This document shows, one piece after another, positions 56,542 through 64,000 of a DNA stretch of 64,000 nt; within the stretch, counting starts at the first letter, position 1, and each line of letters starts with the position of its first letter. The notes under the pieces are model-generated. The model saw only the letters and a list, made by a program, of their open reading frames with translations. It had not been told where the DNA came from and made no database searches. The stretch is taken from contig JACPOZ010000006.1 of NCBI GenBank assembly GCA_016191235.1, positions 1-64,000 of the forward strand, written 5' to 3'. The stretch is from Gammaproteobacteria bacterium. Lineage in GTDB: Bacteria > Pseudomonadota > Gammaproteobacteria > Ga0077554 > Ga007554. Position numbers and translations under genes: made by a program.

Positions 56542-57240
56542 ATGATCATATTGCGTAAAAGCCAGGCGCGCGGCCATGCCAACCACGGCTGGCTGGACAG
56601 CTACCACACATTTTCCTTTGCCGGCTATTACGATCCCGCGCATATGGGGTTTTCCAGCCTGCGCGTGATTAACGACGACCGCATCGCGCCCGGTGCGGGT
56701 TTCGGCACGCACGGACACAACGACATGGAGATCATTACCTATGTGCTGGACGGCGCATTGGAACACAAGGACAGTATGGGCAATGGCTCAGTGATCTTTC
56801 CCGGCGACGTGCAGCGCATGAGTGCCGGTACCGGCATCACCCACAGCGAATATAATGCATCGAAAACAGAGCCGGCGCATTTACTGCAAATCTGGATTCT
56901 CCCGAATCAGACCGGCGTTACACCCAGTTACGAACAGACGCATTTTAGCGAGGCCGACAAACGCGGGCGGTTACGCCTGATTGCATCGCCGGACGGGCGC
57001 GATGGCTCAGTCAAGATATATCAGGACGCCTCTGTTTACGCGACCGTGCTCTCTGCTGGCGAATCCGTCAGTCATGCCTTGATGGCGGGCCGAAAGGCGT
57101 ATGTGCATGTTGCACGTGGTGAGGCGCAGTTCAACGGCCAGCCGCTGGCCGCTGGCGATGGCGCACGCGTGATTGATGAGCACAGCATAAGCTTCACCAC
57201 CGGCAGCAAGGCAGAGATATTGCTGTTTGATCTTGATTGA
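56542..57240 (+). CDS. pirin-family protein
   Basis: A 232-residue bicupin of the pirin family, similar to YhhW, a quercetinase-like iron protein. The N-terminal cupin has [18 protein letters not shown], the metal-binding [20 protein letters not shown] and [15 protein letters not shown]. The second cupin is reduced. It comes shortly after the RND genes and runs into azoreductase with almost no gap, which suggests a quinone or flavonoid stress operon. Confidence 0.9.
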   Translation: MIILRKSQARGHANHGWLDSYHTFSFAGYYDPAHMGFSSLRVINDDRIAPGAGFGTHGHNDMEIITYVLDGALEHKDSMGNGSVIFPGDVQRMSAGTGITHSEYNASKTEPAHLLQIWILPNQTGVTPSYEQTHFSEADKRGRLRLIASPDGRDGSVKIYQDASVYATVLSAGESVSHALMAGRKAYVHVARGEAQFNGQPLAAGDGARVIDEHSISFTTGSKAEILLFDLD

Positions 57241-57269
57241 TAACCCAACACACTAAGGGAGTATTGGAC

Positions 57270-57899
57270 ATGGCCAAGTTGTTGTATATCGAAGCATCAC
57301 CCAGGAAAGAACGTTCCGCCTCCATCGAAGTGAGCAAGGTATTTCTGGATGCTTACACGAAATCGCACCCCAACGACCAGATAGAGAAGCTTGATCTGTG
57401 GAATATTGCATTGCCGGAGTTCAACGGCGCGGTGCTCGATGCAAAATACGCCGTGCTGCATGGCGAATCGCACACGCCAGAGCAGGCCAAGGCTTGGAGT
57501 GACGTGGTCAATATGTTTGAGCAATTTAAATCTGCCGACAAATATCTGATCAGCCTGCCGATGTGGAACTTTGGCATCCCCTATAAGCTCAAACACTACA
57601 TCGACGTAATTAGCCAGCCGGGGCTGGCCTTTAGTTTTTCGCCTACGGAAGGGTACAAGGGGTTGGTGACAGGCAAGCCAATAGCGGTAATTTATGCGCG
57701 AGGCGGCGAATATCATGATGGTTCCGGCGCGGCCGCCTACGACCTGCAAAAGCGTTATATGGAGCTGTGGCTGGCGTTTATCGGCTTTACCAGCATCCGC
57801 TCGATTCTCGTGGAGCCGATGCTCTACGCGCCCGAGGTGGTGGCGAGCGCCAAGACCATCGCCAAAGAAATGGCCACGACCATAGCAACACATTTTTGA
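57270..57899 (+). CDS. FMN-dependent NADH azoreductase/quinone reductase
   Basis: A flavodoxin-like quinone or azo reductase of 209 residues. The start MAKLLYIEASPRKERSAS at 57270 has GGGAG upstream; the track ORF begins 11 codons earlier. FMN contacts are in SPRKERSAS and SLPMWNFGIPYKLKHYIDVI; the GKPIAVIYARGGEYHDGSG segment is typical of AzoR. It sits between pirin and nitroreductase, so the cluster looks aimed at electrophiles or quinones. Confidence 0.9.
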   Translation: MAKLLYIEASPRKERSASIEVSKVFLDAYTKSHPNDQIEKLDLWNIALPEFNGAVLDAKYAVLHGESHTPEQAKAWSDVVNMFEQFKSADKYLISLPMWNFGIPYKLKHYIDVISQPGLAFSFSPTEGYKGLVTGKPIAVIYARGGEYHDGSGAAAYDLQKRYMELWLAFIGFTSIRSILVEPMLYAPEVVASAKTIAKEMATTIATHF

Positions 57900-57909
57900 A
57901 AGAGTAATC

Positions 57910-58515
57910 ATGCACAACAAAATCGCAAAAACCCAGGTACCCATCCACGAGCTTATCGCCATGCGCTGGAGCGGGCGCGCCTTTGACGCCAGCAAGCCAG
58001 TAACTCGCGAGGGTATTGTCGCCCTGGTCGAAGCCGCGCGCTGGGCGCCTTCCTGCTATGGCGATGAGCCATGGCGCTTTATCGTCTGGGATAAAAACAC
58101 CGATGCCGCCGCATGGCAGAAGGCATTTGATTGCCTGGGCGAGTTCAACCAGCAGTGGGTGAAAAACGCCCCCGTACTGCTGCTGGCTACCGCCAACAGT
58201 GTATTCCACAAAAACGGAAAACCAAACCGCTGGGGTCAGTACGACACTGGTGCGGCCAGTGAAAACCTGTGCCTGCAAGCAGCAGCGTCAGGTCTGATGG
58301 CGCACCAGATGGGTGGCTTTGATGCCGACAAGGTGCGAAAAGCATTCGGTATTCCGTTACAATATGAATGCATGGCAATGATTGCGGTGGGCCATCCGTC
58401 TACGGTTGACGTATTGGACGGCGAGCTTAAAGAGCGCGAACTCGCCGAACGGGTGCGCAGCCCATTGGGCGAACGTTTTTTTGATGGTGGCTGGGGAATC
58501 CCCATCAAGGCATAA
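57910..58515 (+). CDS. nitroreductase-family protein
   Basis: A 201-residue FMN oxidoreductase. The N-terminal active-site segment MRWSGRAFDASKPVTREGI and the WAPSCYGDEPWRFIVWDK loop bind FMN. The dimer part (DTGAASENLCLQAAASGLMA) and the C-terminal AVGHPSTVDVL are normal. It begins 10 bases after the azoreductase stop, so it is the third gene of a pirin-azoreductase-nitroreductase operon. Confidence 0.9.
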   Translation: MHNKIAKTQVPIHELIAMRWSGRAFDASKPVTREGIVALVEAARWAPSCYGDEPWRFIVWDKNTDAAAWQKAFDCLGEFNQQWVKNAPVLLLATANSVFHKNGKPNRWGQYDTGAASENLCLQAAASGLMAHQMGGFDADKVRKAFGIPLQYECMAMIAVGHPSTVDVLDGELKERELAERVRSPLGERFFDGGWGIPIKA

Positions 58516-58529
58516 CTAAGGTATTTTAT

Positions 58530-59186
58530 ATGATGAAGTGGCGTTGCACGGTGGCGCTTGGTGTGTTGTCTACCTCTGTTGCGGCAGGCGCAGCACCGCT
58601 GACGGTGATGGTAGGTAATTTTGCGTCGGGCGACAAATCCGGCTGGGAGGAGCAGGAATTCAAGGGAAAGGTGAATTATTCGGTTGTAAAGGTAGGCAAT
58701 GGCGCGCACGCGCTGGAAGCGCGCAGCTCTGGAACAGCCTCCGGCCTGCACAAGAAAGTCTCTGTGGACCTGGAGAAAACACCCTATATCAACTGGACAT
58801 GGCGTGTTACCAATACCCTCAAGGGTGTCGACGAAACCACCAAAAAAGGCGACGACTATCCGGCGCGGATTTATGTGATTCTCTCCGGCGGCCTGCTTTT
58901 CTGGAAGACCCAGGCATTGAATTACGTCTGGTCCAGCACCGAGCGGCCTGCGGACGCCTCTTGGCCGAACGCCTACACATCAAGCGTGGTCATGCTTGCT
59001 GTTGATTCAGGAAACAGCAAAGCCGGCACCTGGGTAACCCATAAGCGCAACCTGCGCGAAGACCTGAAACGCCAGCTCGGGAAGGACGTTAAACATGTCG
59101 ACGCCATAGCCGTAATGTCTGACACCGACAACTCCGGCCAAAGCACCACCGCCTACTATGGCAATATATTCATGTCGAGCGAGTAA
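58530..59186 (+). CDS. DUF3047 exported protein
   Basis: A 218-residue protein with a signal peptide (CTVALGVLSTSVAAGAAP) and a jelly-roll-like domain of the DUF3047 family. Typical pieces are INWTWRVTNTLKGVDETTKK, GDDYPARIYVILSGG and LNYVWSSTERP. The function is not known. It follows the nitroreductase by 14 bases. Its TAA stop is part of the inverted repeat of the palindromic element at 59184. Confidence 0.8.
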   Translation: MMKWRCTVALGVLSTSVAAGAAPLTVMVGNFASGDKSGWEEQEFKGKVNYSVVKVGNGAHALEARSSGTASGLHKKVSVDLEKTPYINWTWRVTNTLKGVDETTKKGDDYPARIYVILSGGLLFWKTQALNYVWSSTERPADASWPNAYTSSVVMLAVDSGNSKAGTWVTHKRNLREDLKRQLGKDVKHVDAIAVMSDTDNSGQSTTAYYGNIFMSSE

Positions 59187-59362
59187 TTGTACTGTGTCAC
59201 AAAGCGAGCAAGGGAAGAGCGCAAGCGAAGGGTTCCCGGTGCAAGGCCCCATGTATATAAGGGGCGGGCGAAAGAGCGGAGCATATATGAAGTATGTGAG
59301 CATTTTGAGCCAGATTTTAACGCCGCAATGCGCCTGTAGTGCTTTGTGACACAGTACAATTA
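59184..59362 (+). repeat. structured palindromic element, copy 2 (other ends)
   Basis: Perfect 22-base ends TAATTGTACTGTGTCACAAA(GC) at 59184-59205 and 59341-59362. The core is the same as in copies 1 and 3 (GGGAAGAGCGCAAGCGAAGG, GAAGTATGTGAGCATTTTGA, AACGCCGCAATGCGCC), but the ends are unrelated to theirs. It begins on the stop codon of the DUF3047 gene. Confidence 0.8.
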
Positions 59363-59377
59363 AGAGCCTACCTGTGA

Positions 59378-60460
59378 ATGGATAGGCCGATGAAGGTTCA
59401 TTTCATATTCCCCCTGGCGAAAGCCAACTGGCCTCTTGTTCAGTTATTGCAGAAAGCAATTCCCGGCGCCTCATTTGATTGTGGTGGCCTGTCTGGGCTA
59501 CGATATCAAAACCGTATTCAGTTGGCCCTTAAACTGCCCAAGTTAATATGGTTTGCATTCCGGAGCGGACTAAGAGTTGCCCGGAGTGATGTACGGCCTG
59601 ACCTTATTTGTGTCAGCTCCGATATGGAGCTGATCGGGCTTGTCATGGCCCGGCTCATATCCCGAAAACGGTTTCCTATAGCCTTAATGGGATTTATATA
59701 CACCACACGTGAGTCAGCCGTTATAAATGCGCTACGACGGAGCTATTTTCGGGCGGTGTTATCGCAAACTTTGGGGGTGATATGCTTTTCGAAATTCGAG
59801 CAGCAGTACTATTCTGAGCTTTTTGGTTTAGCGAACACCACGTTTATCTCGACGCTGTTTGGTGGTGTCTTTAACAAGCCGGATGATCTGGAACCAGGCA
59901 ATTCCGGATACGTGTTATCGGCAGGCCGTTCAGGGCGAGATTACAAGCGGCTTTGTGAAGCGGTCTCGCAGCTTCCGGTGCAAGCACACATCATATGCGA
60001 TTCCGCCTTCGCACTTCAGGATGCACAGCATTCTGCAAATGTAACGATACTCCGGCAATGCTATGGGCGTGAATACATTAAGCAACTCGCTGGCGCGGAC
60101 ATTGTGGTGTTGCCACTTAAAAATGAAAAGATATCTTCCGGCCAGATGGTGCTTCTCGATGCAATGGCATTAGGCAAGCCAGTCATTATTACGAAAACGG
60201 CTACAAGTGTGGAGTATGGCGAACACATGAAGACCCTGTACTTTATAGAGCCTGATTCGGTTGATGAATTGCGTTCCGCTATCAATTTCCTTATGGACGA
60301 TCCAGGCCTGCGATCAAGCATAGGGAGTGCGGCCAAAGCACATTATGAGGCGCATCACTCGATCCGGCCTTTCGTTAACGGCCTGGTTAACGTAATTGAA
60401 CAGATTGTGGTTAAGAATCAAAAAGCGGCGCCGGGACTCGGGTCAGCCCATGGCTCGTAG
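59378..60460 (+). CDS. family 4-like glycosyltransferase
   Basis: A 360-residue GT-B glycosyltransferase. The C-terminal nucleotide-sugar domain shows YVLSAGRSGRDYKRLCEAV, ADIVVLPLKNEKISSGQMVL and DAMALGKPVIITKTATSVEY with a following acidic EPDSVDELRSAI. The N-terminal acceptor domain is less conserved. ATG at 59390 (MKVHFIFPLAKAN) is an equally good start. It has lower GC than its neighbours and lies between two copies of the structured element, so recent acquisition is possible. Acceptor and donor cannot be told. Confidence 0.75.
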   Translation: MDRPMKVHFIFPLAKANWPLVQLLQKAIPGASFDCGGLSGLRYQNRIQLALKLPKLIWFAFRSGLRVARSDVRPDLICVSSDMELIGLVMARLISRKRFPIALMGFIYTTRESAVINALRRSYFRAVLSQTLGVICFSKFEQQYYSELFGLANTTFISTLFGGVFNKPDDLEPGNSGYVLSAGRSGRDYKRLCEAVSQLPVQAHIICDSAFALQDAQHSANVTILRQCYGREYIKQLAGADIVVLPLKNEKISSGQMVLLDAMALGKPVIITKTATSVEYGEHMKTLYFIEPDSVDELRSAINFLMDDPGLRSSIGSAAKAHYEAHHSIRPFVNGLVNVIEQIVVKNQKAAPGLGSAHGS

Positions 60461-60523
60461 CGTGCAGGTAGAATGACGTGGTTGTAAAAGATATGGCAAA
60501 CTTCTGACAAAGCAGGGCGCCTT

Positions 60524-60710
60524 AGAACCTGTTCACGATCTCGGCAAGGGAAGAGCGGAGCGAAGGGTTCAGCGAAGCGAAGGGTTCCCGGTACAAGGCA
60601 AAATCGAACGAAAAAGCGGAGCATACATGAAATAGTGAGCATTTTGAGTTCGCCCCACCCTATCAGGGTAACGCCGCAATGCGCCCTTCAGCGAGATATT
60701 GACAGGTTCT
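60524..60710 (+). repeat. structured palindromic element, copy 3
   Basis: Ends AGAACCTGTTCACGATCTCG at 60524-60543 and, inverted, CGAGATATTGACAGGTTCT at 60692-60710. The core matches copies 1 and 2, with an internal duplication of AGCGAAGGGTTC. The 330-base gap 60461-60790 holds this element and the promoter region of the next gene. Confidence 0.8.
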
Positions 60711-60790
60711 TAATAAATTCGTGTGCTGGCCGATAGAAATAAGGCCATATCATCCTGTATTCTAAACCCTCAAACCAAGGAGAACCGTTC

Positions 60791-61195
60791 ATGGAAAAAC
60801 TTCGCCGCATCGCTCGACCCATTAGCCACTTTGTAATTCTCGCCTTTCTCTGGCTTGGCGTTCAGCTTCCCGCTGCCCATGCGGGCATCGTGGGCACCGA
60901 GACCCTGGTCAGCTCGGAACAGGCACAGCAGGATCGTGCGCATATTCTGAAGCTGCTGGAAAGAAAGGACGTTCAGGAGCAGTTGGTGGCTTATGGTGTT
61001 GATGCTGAACAGGCCAAGGCCCGCGTGAATAGCCTCACCGATGCCGAGATGCGCAGCCTGGCGGGCCAGATGGATCAATTGCCCGCAGGTGGCGATAGCG
61101 TGGTGGGAATACTTTTCGCTATCTTCATCATTCTGCTGATCACAGACATTTTGGGCCTGACCAACATCTTCCCGTTTGTTAAACACAGACGTTAA
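60791..61195 (+). CDS. PA2779-family membrane protein
   Basis: A 134-residue protein named after a Pseudomonas aeruginosa family. It has an N-terminal span (HFVILAFLWLGVQLPAAHA), a middle helix with HILKLLERKDVQEQLVAYGV and SLTDAEMRSLAGQMDQLPAG, and a C-terminal span (VVGILFAIFIILLITDILGL). AAGGAG lies before the start. The peptidase gene follows within 13 bases, the usual PA2779-PA2778 pairing. Function unknown. Confidence 0.82.
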   Translation: MEKLRRIARPISHFVILAFLWLGVQLPAAHAGIVGTETLVSSEQAQQDRAHILKLLERKDVQEQLVAYGVDAEQAKARVNSLTDAEMRSLAGQMDQLPAGGDSVVGILFAIFIILLITDILGLTNIFPFVKHRR

Positions 61196-61208
61196 ACCCA
61201 CTCTCGCC

Positions 61209-62168
61209 ATGCCGATCAAACGGCCGCCCGGTGCGATCCGGGCGGCTTTTTGGCTGATGGTTGTGCTGCTCGTTACGGGCTGCGGCGCGCCCCTGCAAAT
61301 CGACCACCTGCTGAAATCGCCCGATGCCATCGGGCCGCCGGTGGAGCTGACTGCCGTCCCCTTTTTTCCACAGGAAGATTTTCAGTGTGGCCCGGCTGCG
61401 TTGGCCACGGTGCTGAACTGGTCGGGCACCGTCGTCACCCCCGAGGCGCTGGCGCCCCAGGTGTACCTGCCGGAGCGGCAGGGCAGCCTGCAAATGGAGC
61501 TGCTCGCCGCTACCCGTCGCGCCGGGCGTATTCCGTATCTCATCCAGCCCAGGCTTGAGACGCTGCTCGCCGAAGTCCGGGCGGGCAATCCGGTGCTGGT
61601 TTTACAGAATCTGGGATTAAGCTGGTATGCCAAATGGCATTACGCAGTGGTGGTGGGGTTTGACCTCCGCCAGGACTTGGTGATCCTGCGCTCGGGCCGC
61701 GAACGGCGGCATGTCGTGCCGTTCAAGCTGTTCGAGCGCACCTGGAGGCGCAGCGATTATTGGGCAATGGTTGCCTTGCCCCCAGATCGCCTGCCTGCAA
61801 GCGCGGAGGAGATGCCTTATCTGCGGGTTGTTGCCGGGCTGGAGCGGCTACAACGCTGGCAAGAGGCCAAGACCGCCTATGCCAGCGCATTGACGCGCTG
61901 GCCAGGCAGCACGGCGGCACGCATGGGATTGGGCAACAGCCTGTATGCGATGAAAGACCTGTCCGGCGCGGAACAGGCCTACCGTCAAGTTACTCTGGAC
62001 GCCCCCACCCTGGCGCCCGCCTTCAATAATCTGGCGCAGGTGCTCGCCGAACAGGGCCGTCTGCAGGAAGCCGAACAAGCCGCACGGCGCGCCGTGAACC
62101 TGGGCGGTCCGCTTCTGGCAAGTTATGAGGAAACGCTGCAACAGATACTCGCCAGGCGGCTTCATTAA
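61209..62168 (+). CDS. PA2778-type C39-like cysteine peptidase lipoprotein with TPRs
   Basis: A 319-residue protein from MPIKRPPGAIRAAFW. The lipobox is LLVTGCGAP. The peptidase part has the active Cys in FFPQEDFQCGPAALATVLNW and the His in WYAKWHYAVVVGFD. Residues from about 200 are TPR-like (LQRWQEAKTAYASALTRWPG, LAPAFNNLAQVLAEQGRLQE). It pairs with the PA2779-like gene just upstream. The target is unknown; the family is thought to process peptides at the envelope. Confidence 0.83.
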   Translation: MPIKRPPGAIRAAFWLMVVLLVTGCGAPLQIDHLLKSPDAIGPPVELTAVPFFPQEDFQCGPAALATVLNWSGTVVTPEALAPQVYLPERQGSLQMELLAATRRAGRIPYLIQPRLETLLAEVRAGNPVLVLQNLGLSWYAKWHYAVVVGFDLRQDLVILRSGRERRHVVPFKLFERTWRRSDYWAMVALPPDRLPASAEEMPYLRVVAGLERLQRWQEAKTAYASALTRWPGSTAARMGLGNSLYAMKDLSGAEQAYRQVTLDAPTLAPAFNNLAQVLAEQGRLQEAEQAARRAVNLGGPLLASYEETLQQILARRLH

Positions 62169-62237
62169 TCCTAAAAACGGTAGTTGACCGCTTTTTTGAG
62201 CGGTTAGCGATAGGTTTTAAATGGACCTTATTATGTT
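62168..62237. repeat. dispersed repeat, copy B
   Basis: ATCCTAAAAACGGTAGTTGACCGCTT...TTTTAAATGGACC matches copy A at 32194. It starts on the last base of the peptidase stop codon. GCGGTTAGCG and GACCGC parts can pair. Confidence 0.55.
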
Positions 62238-62260
62238 TTGCAAACTCACCTTGTGAAAAT

Positions 62261-62860
62261 ATGAGCCTGCGCCATAGCTATACCCTGTTCGCTCCGTTTT
62301 ACGATCTTATGATCAGCGCCGCAACGCGCCCGGCGCGTGTAGCCAGCTTACGCGCCCTGGGCGATGTCACCGGGCAGACCATCCTCGTCGACGGCATCGG
62401 CACTGGCCTGGATATCCCTTTGCTGCCATCGGGGGCCGAATATCTTGGGTTGGACTACACGCCTGCCATGCTACGCCGCGCTCGTAAACAGTGTGCCGGC
62501 AAAAATGTCGCGCTGCATGCAGGTAATGCCATGGCGTTGCCTTATGCCGATAACACCTGCGACGCTGTCATCATGCACCTTATCCTGGCCGTAGTGCCAA
62601 AACCACAGCGCGCATTGGCGGAGGCGGCGCGTGTGCTCAAGCCGGGCGGCATTATACTCATCCTCGACAAGTTCCTGCGTCCCGGCCAGGCCGCGCCGCT
62701 GCGGCGCTTGATCAGCCCCCTGCTGGGCCAGCTCGCCACGCGCACCGATGTGGTATTTGAAGACCTGCTGGCGGGGTGCCCCCAATTGGCGGTGGTCAGC
62801 GACACGCCGGCGATGGCGCAGGGCTGGTTCAGGTGCATTCTTTTGCGAAAAACCGAATGA
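62261..62860 (+). CDS. class I SAM-dependent methyltransferase
   Basis: A 199-residue methyltransferase close to UbiE or phospholipid N-methyltransferases. The SAM site reads ILVDGIGTGLDIPLLPSG, then YLGLDYTPAMLRRARKQ, NAMALPYADNTCDAVIMHLI and RVLKPGGIILILDKF. Length and the FAPFYDLMISAATRP start fit the group. The acceptor is unknown; phosphatidylethanolamine is one guess. It is encoded downstream of repeat copy B. Confidence 0.82.
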   Translation: MSLRHSYTLFAPFYDLMISAATRPARVASLRALGDVTGQTILVDGIGTGLDIPLLPSGAEYLGLDYTPAMLRRARKQCAGKNVALHAGNAMALPYADNTCDAVIMHLILAVVPKPQRALAEAARVLKPGGIILILDKFLRPGQAAPLRRLISPLLGQLATRTDVVFEDLLAGCPQLAVVSDTPAMAQGWFRCILLRKTE

Positions 62861-62896
62861 AGCCCAATTAACTGAGTTCTTACGCCCATGACGCCA

Positions 62897-64000
62897 CTAC
62901 ATGTGAATAAACTCAGACTGCAACGTCGCAATACTCCGTCCCAGCTCAATCGCATCATGGGGTACCAGCAGGTAATGCCACTTTTTAGTGCCGGTTTTTT
63001 CTGCGCTCTCATTGGCAAAACCGCACCAGCGCACCGCCGCTTTGGTTTTCTGTTGAACCTCTTCCAGCGGAATTTGATCCGAGCGCTTTGGCTCGATCAG
63101 CAAACAGCAGTTTCTGGTTTCCACCACAAAGTCGGGTTCGTAATTTTTGCCATTGAGGTATTCGATACGGAACTGTCCGGGCGCCGGTTTCATCCAGCGC
63201 AGCACATCGTCATCGCTTTCCAATAATTGCGCCAAGCGCCACTCACCGTCAACGGAACCAAATTTTTGGTAGGGATAACAGCAACGTTGAAAGCCCTTGA
63301 ACACCATCTGCTTGATTTGTGATTTATTAGTGATGGGGGCGCGGAAATCCCGTGGCTGTTCCCCGGCGGCCAGCATGTAGGTGGTGGGGTGGAGAATATC
63401 AAAGCCCTGTGTCACCCGACCGATGTAGTCCGTGGGGGTGGACCAGCTGTTGGCCTTCATCTGCGCCCAGACAAAGTCGCACAACTGCTTTTGCCAGTAG
63501 ATCAGCACGTTTTCGATTTTGGCCCGCTCACTGCCCAGATAACTGCCAAGCCGCGCAATCACCTGACCGGCCAGTTTGTAGAGCAGTTCCGCATGTTCAT
63601 CGTAGTCGATGGCATCTATTGCCATCAGATTACGCACGATGTAGTTCTCCAGAATCTCCTCTCTGGCTTCGTCCGCGCCCCACTTGATGCGGGTGATGCG
63701 ATTATCCTCCAGGTGTTGCAGCAAAATCTCCTGACCGACCGGCTGGAAGTTGATCTTCTCCAGCCCCGCCAGATCAAAATCCTTAAAACCATAATTGACT
63801 TCACGGGTAGGCAGCACCGTAATCTGGGGGATGTCGATAGTCAGCTCCGCCAGCCGCTCGGTGACGTTGTGAACAATCTCCGATACCTTTTCATCGGTGA
63901 GGGCATCTTCCAGCTCCATGCCGGGCAAAGCATTCTGAGTGGGGATGTTCTCGCGCACCACTCGCTGTACCCGCTCGATCACCTTCTGCCGTACTGTTTC
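62897..64000 (-). CDS. type III restriction-like helicase/nuclease, C-terminal part
   Basis: The frame is open to the right edge of the window, so the N-terminal helicase half lies outside; the track GTG start is not the real one. The visible 367 residues resemble the end of type III restriction Res or related DEAD-box proteins, with an endonuclease motif: YEPDFVVETRNCCLLIEPK, a PD-(E)xK arrangement. The end KKWHYLLVPHDAIELGRSIA fits. The methylase partner would be further right. Confidence 0.7.
   Translation of the reverse strand, partial: ETVRQKVIERVQRVVRENIPTQNALPGMELEDALTDEKVSEIVHNVTERLAELTIDIPQITVLPTREVNYGFKDFDLAGLEKINFQPVGQEILLQHLEDNRITRIKWGADEAREEILENYIVRNLMAIDAIDYDEHAELLYKLAGQVIARLGSYLGSERAKIENVLIYWQKQLCDFVWAQMKANSWSTPTDYIGRVTQGFDILHPTTYMLAAGEQPRDFRAPITNKSQIKQMVFKGFQRCCYPYQKFGSVDGEWRLAQLLESDDDVLRWMKPAPGQFRIEYLNGKNYEPDFVVETRNCCLLIEPKRSDQIPLEEVQQKTKAAVRWCGFANESAEKTGTKKWHYLLVPHDAIELGRSIATLQSEFIHM

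Overview
This window is a piece of a proteobacterial chromosome. It is most like a gammaproteobacterium or a near relative: it has a long GyrB of the gamma/beta type, a dnaA-dnaN-recF-gyrB block, Pseudomonas-type parS sites, an OxyR with both redox cysteines, a type II secretion minor-pseudopilin operon and ErpA. The exact genus cannot be read from the sequence alone. The window is close to the replication origin.

Layout. 1-1330 is the right part of a decayed ISL3-type insertion sequence. 1349-5375 holds a CheX/CheY pair and then a peroxide-defence block, oxyR-rubrerythrin-rubredoxin-rubredoxin reductase, with an OxyR-like site in front of rubrerythrin. 5393-11925 is the origin block (gyrB, recF, dnaN, dnaA, all on the minus strand), with DnaA boxes on both sides of dnaA and two perfect parS sites inside recF. 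11925-16980 is gspHIJKLMN, tightly overlapping. 17187-22034 has an IS remnant, a large palindrome, erpA, a YgiQ-type radical SAM gene, a DUF455 gene and fbp. tRNA-Ala(GGC) and tRNA-Glu(TTC) follow.

22389-30250 is a genomic island inserted in the 3' end of tRNA-Glu. It carries a tyrosine integrase, AlpA, a PriCT-Toprim-AAA replication protein broken by a frameshift, a toxin-antitoxin pair and several island-type unknowns. It also has a convincing unannotated small RNA locus: consensus promoter, 5' hairpin and intrinsic terminator. A similar island end lies just outside attR, which suggests an older integration at the same site.

30331-51017 is mixed housekeeping: a PEP-CTERM esterase-like protein, an IS graveyard, kup, recJ, serB (interrupted by one in-frame stop), hemW-like, a PBP7-like endopeptidase, rdgB, rph, ald, a YbaK-HDOD fusion, moeB and others. 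51273-58515 contains a LysR regulator divergent from an RND efflux pair whose inner-membrane pump has lost about 110 residues, followed by pirin, azoreductase and nitroreductase genes. The right end has a glycosyltransferase, a PA2779/C39-peptidase pair, a methyltransferase and the C-terminal part of a type III restriction-like helicase/nuclease that runs off the window.

A recurring theme is structured, non-coding palindromic DNA between genes. Three copies of one element (51102, 59184, 60524) share an internal core and two conserved hairpins but are closed by two unrelated terminal inverted repeats. A separate 272-bp element at 41346 can fold into a complete three-arm junction. These elements, with the island small RNA, are the best candidates for something undescribed.
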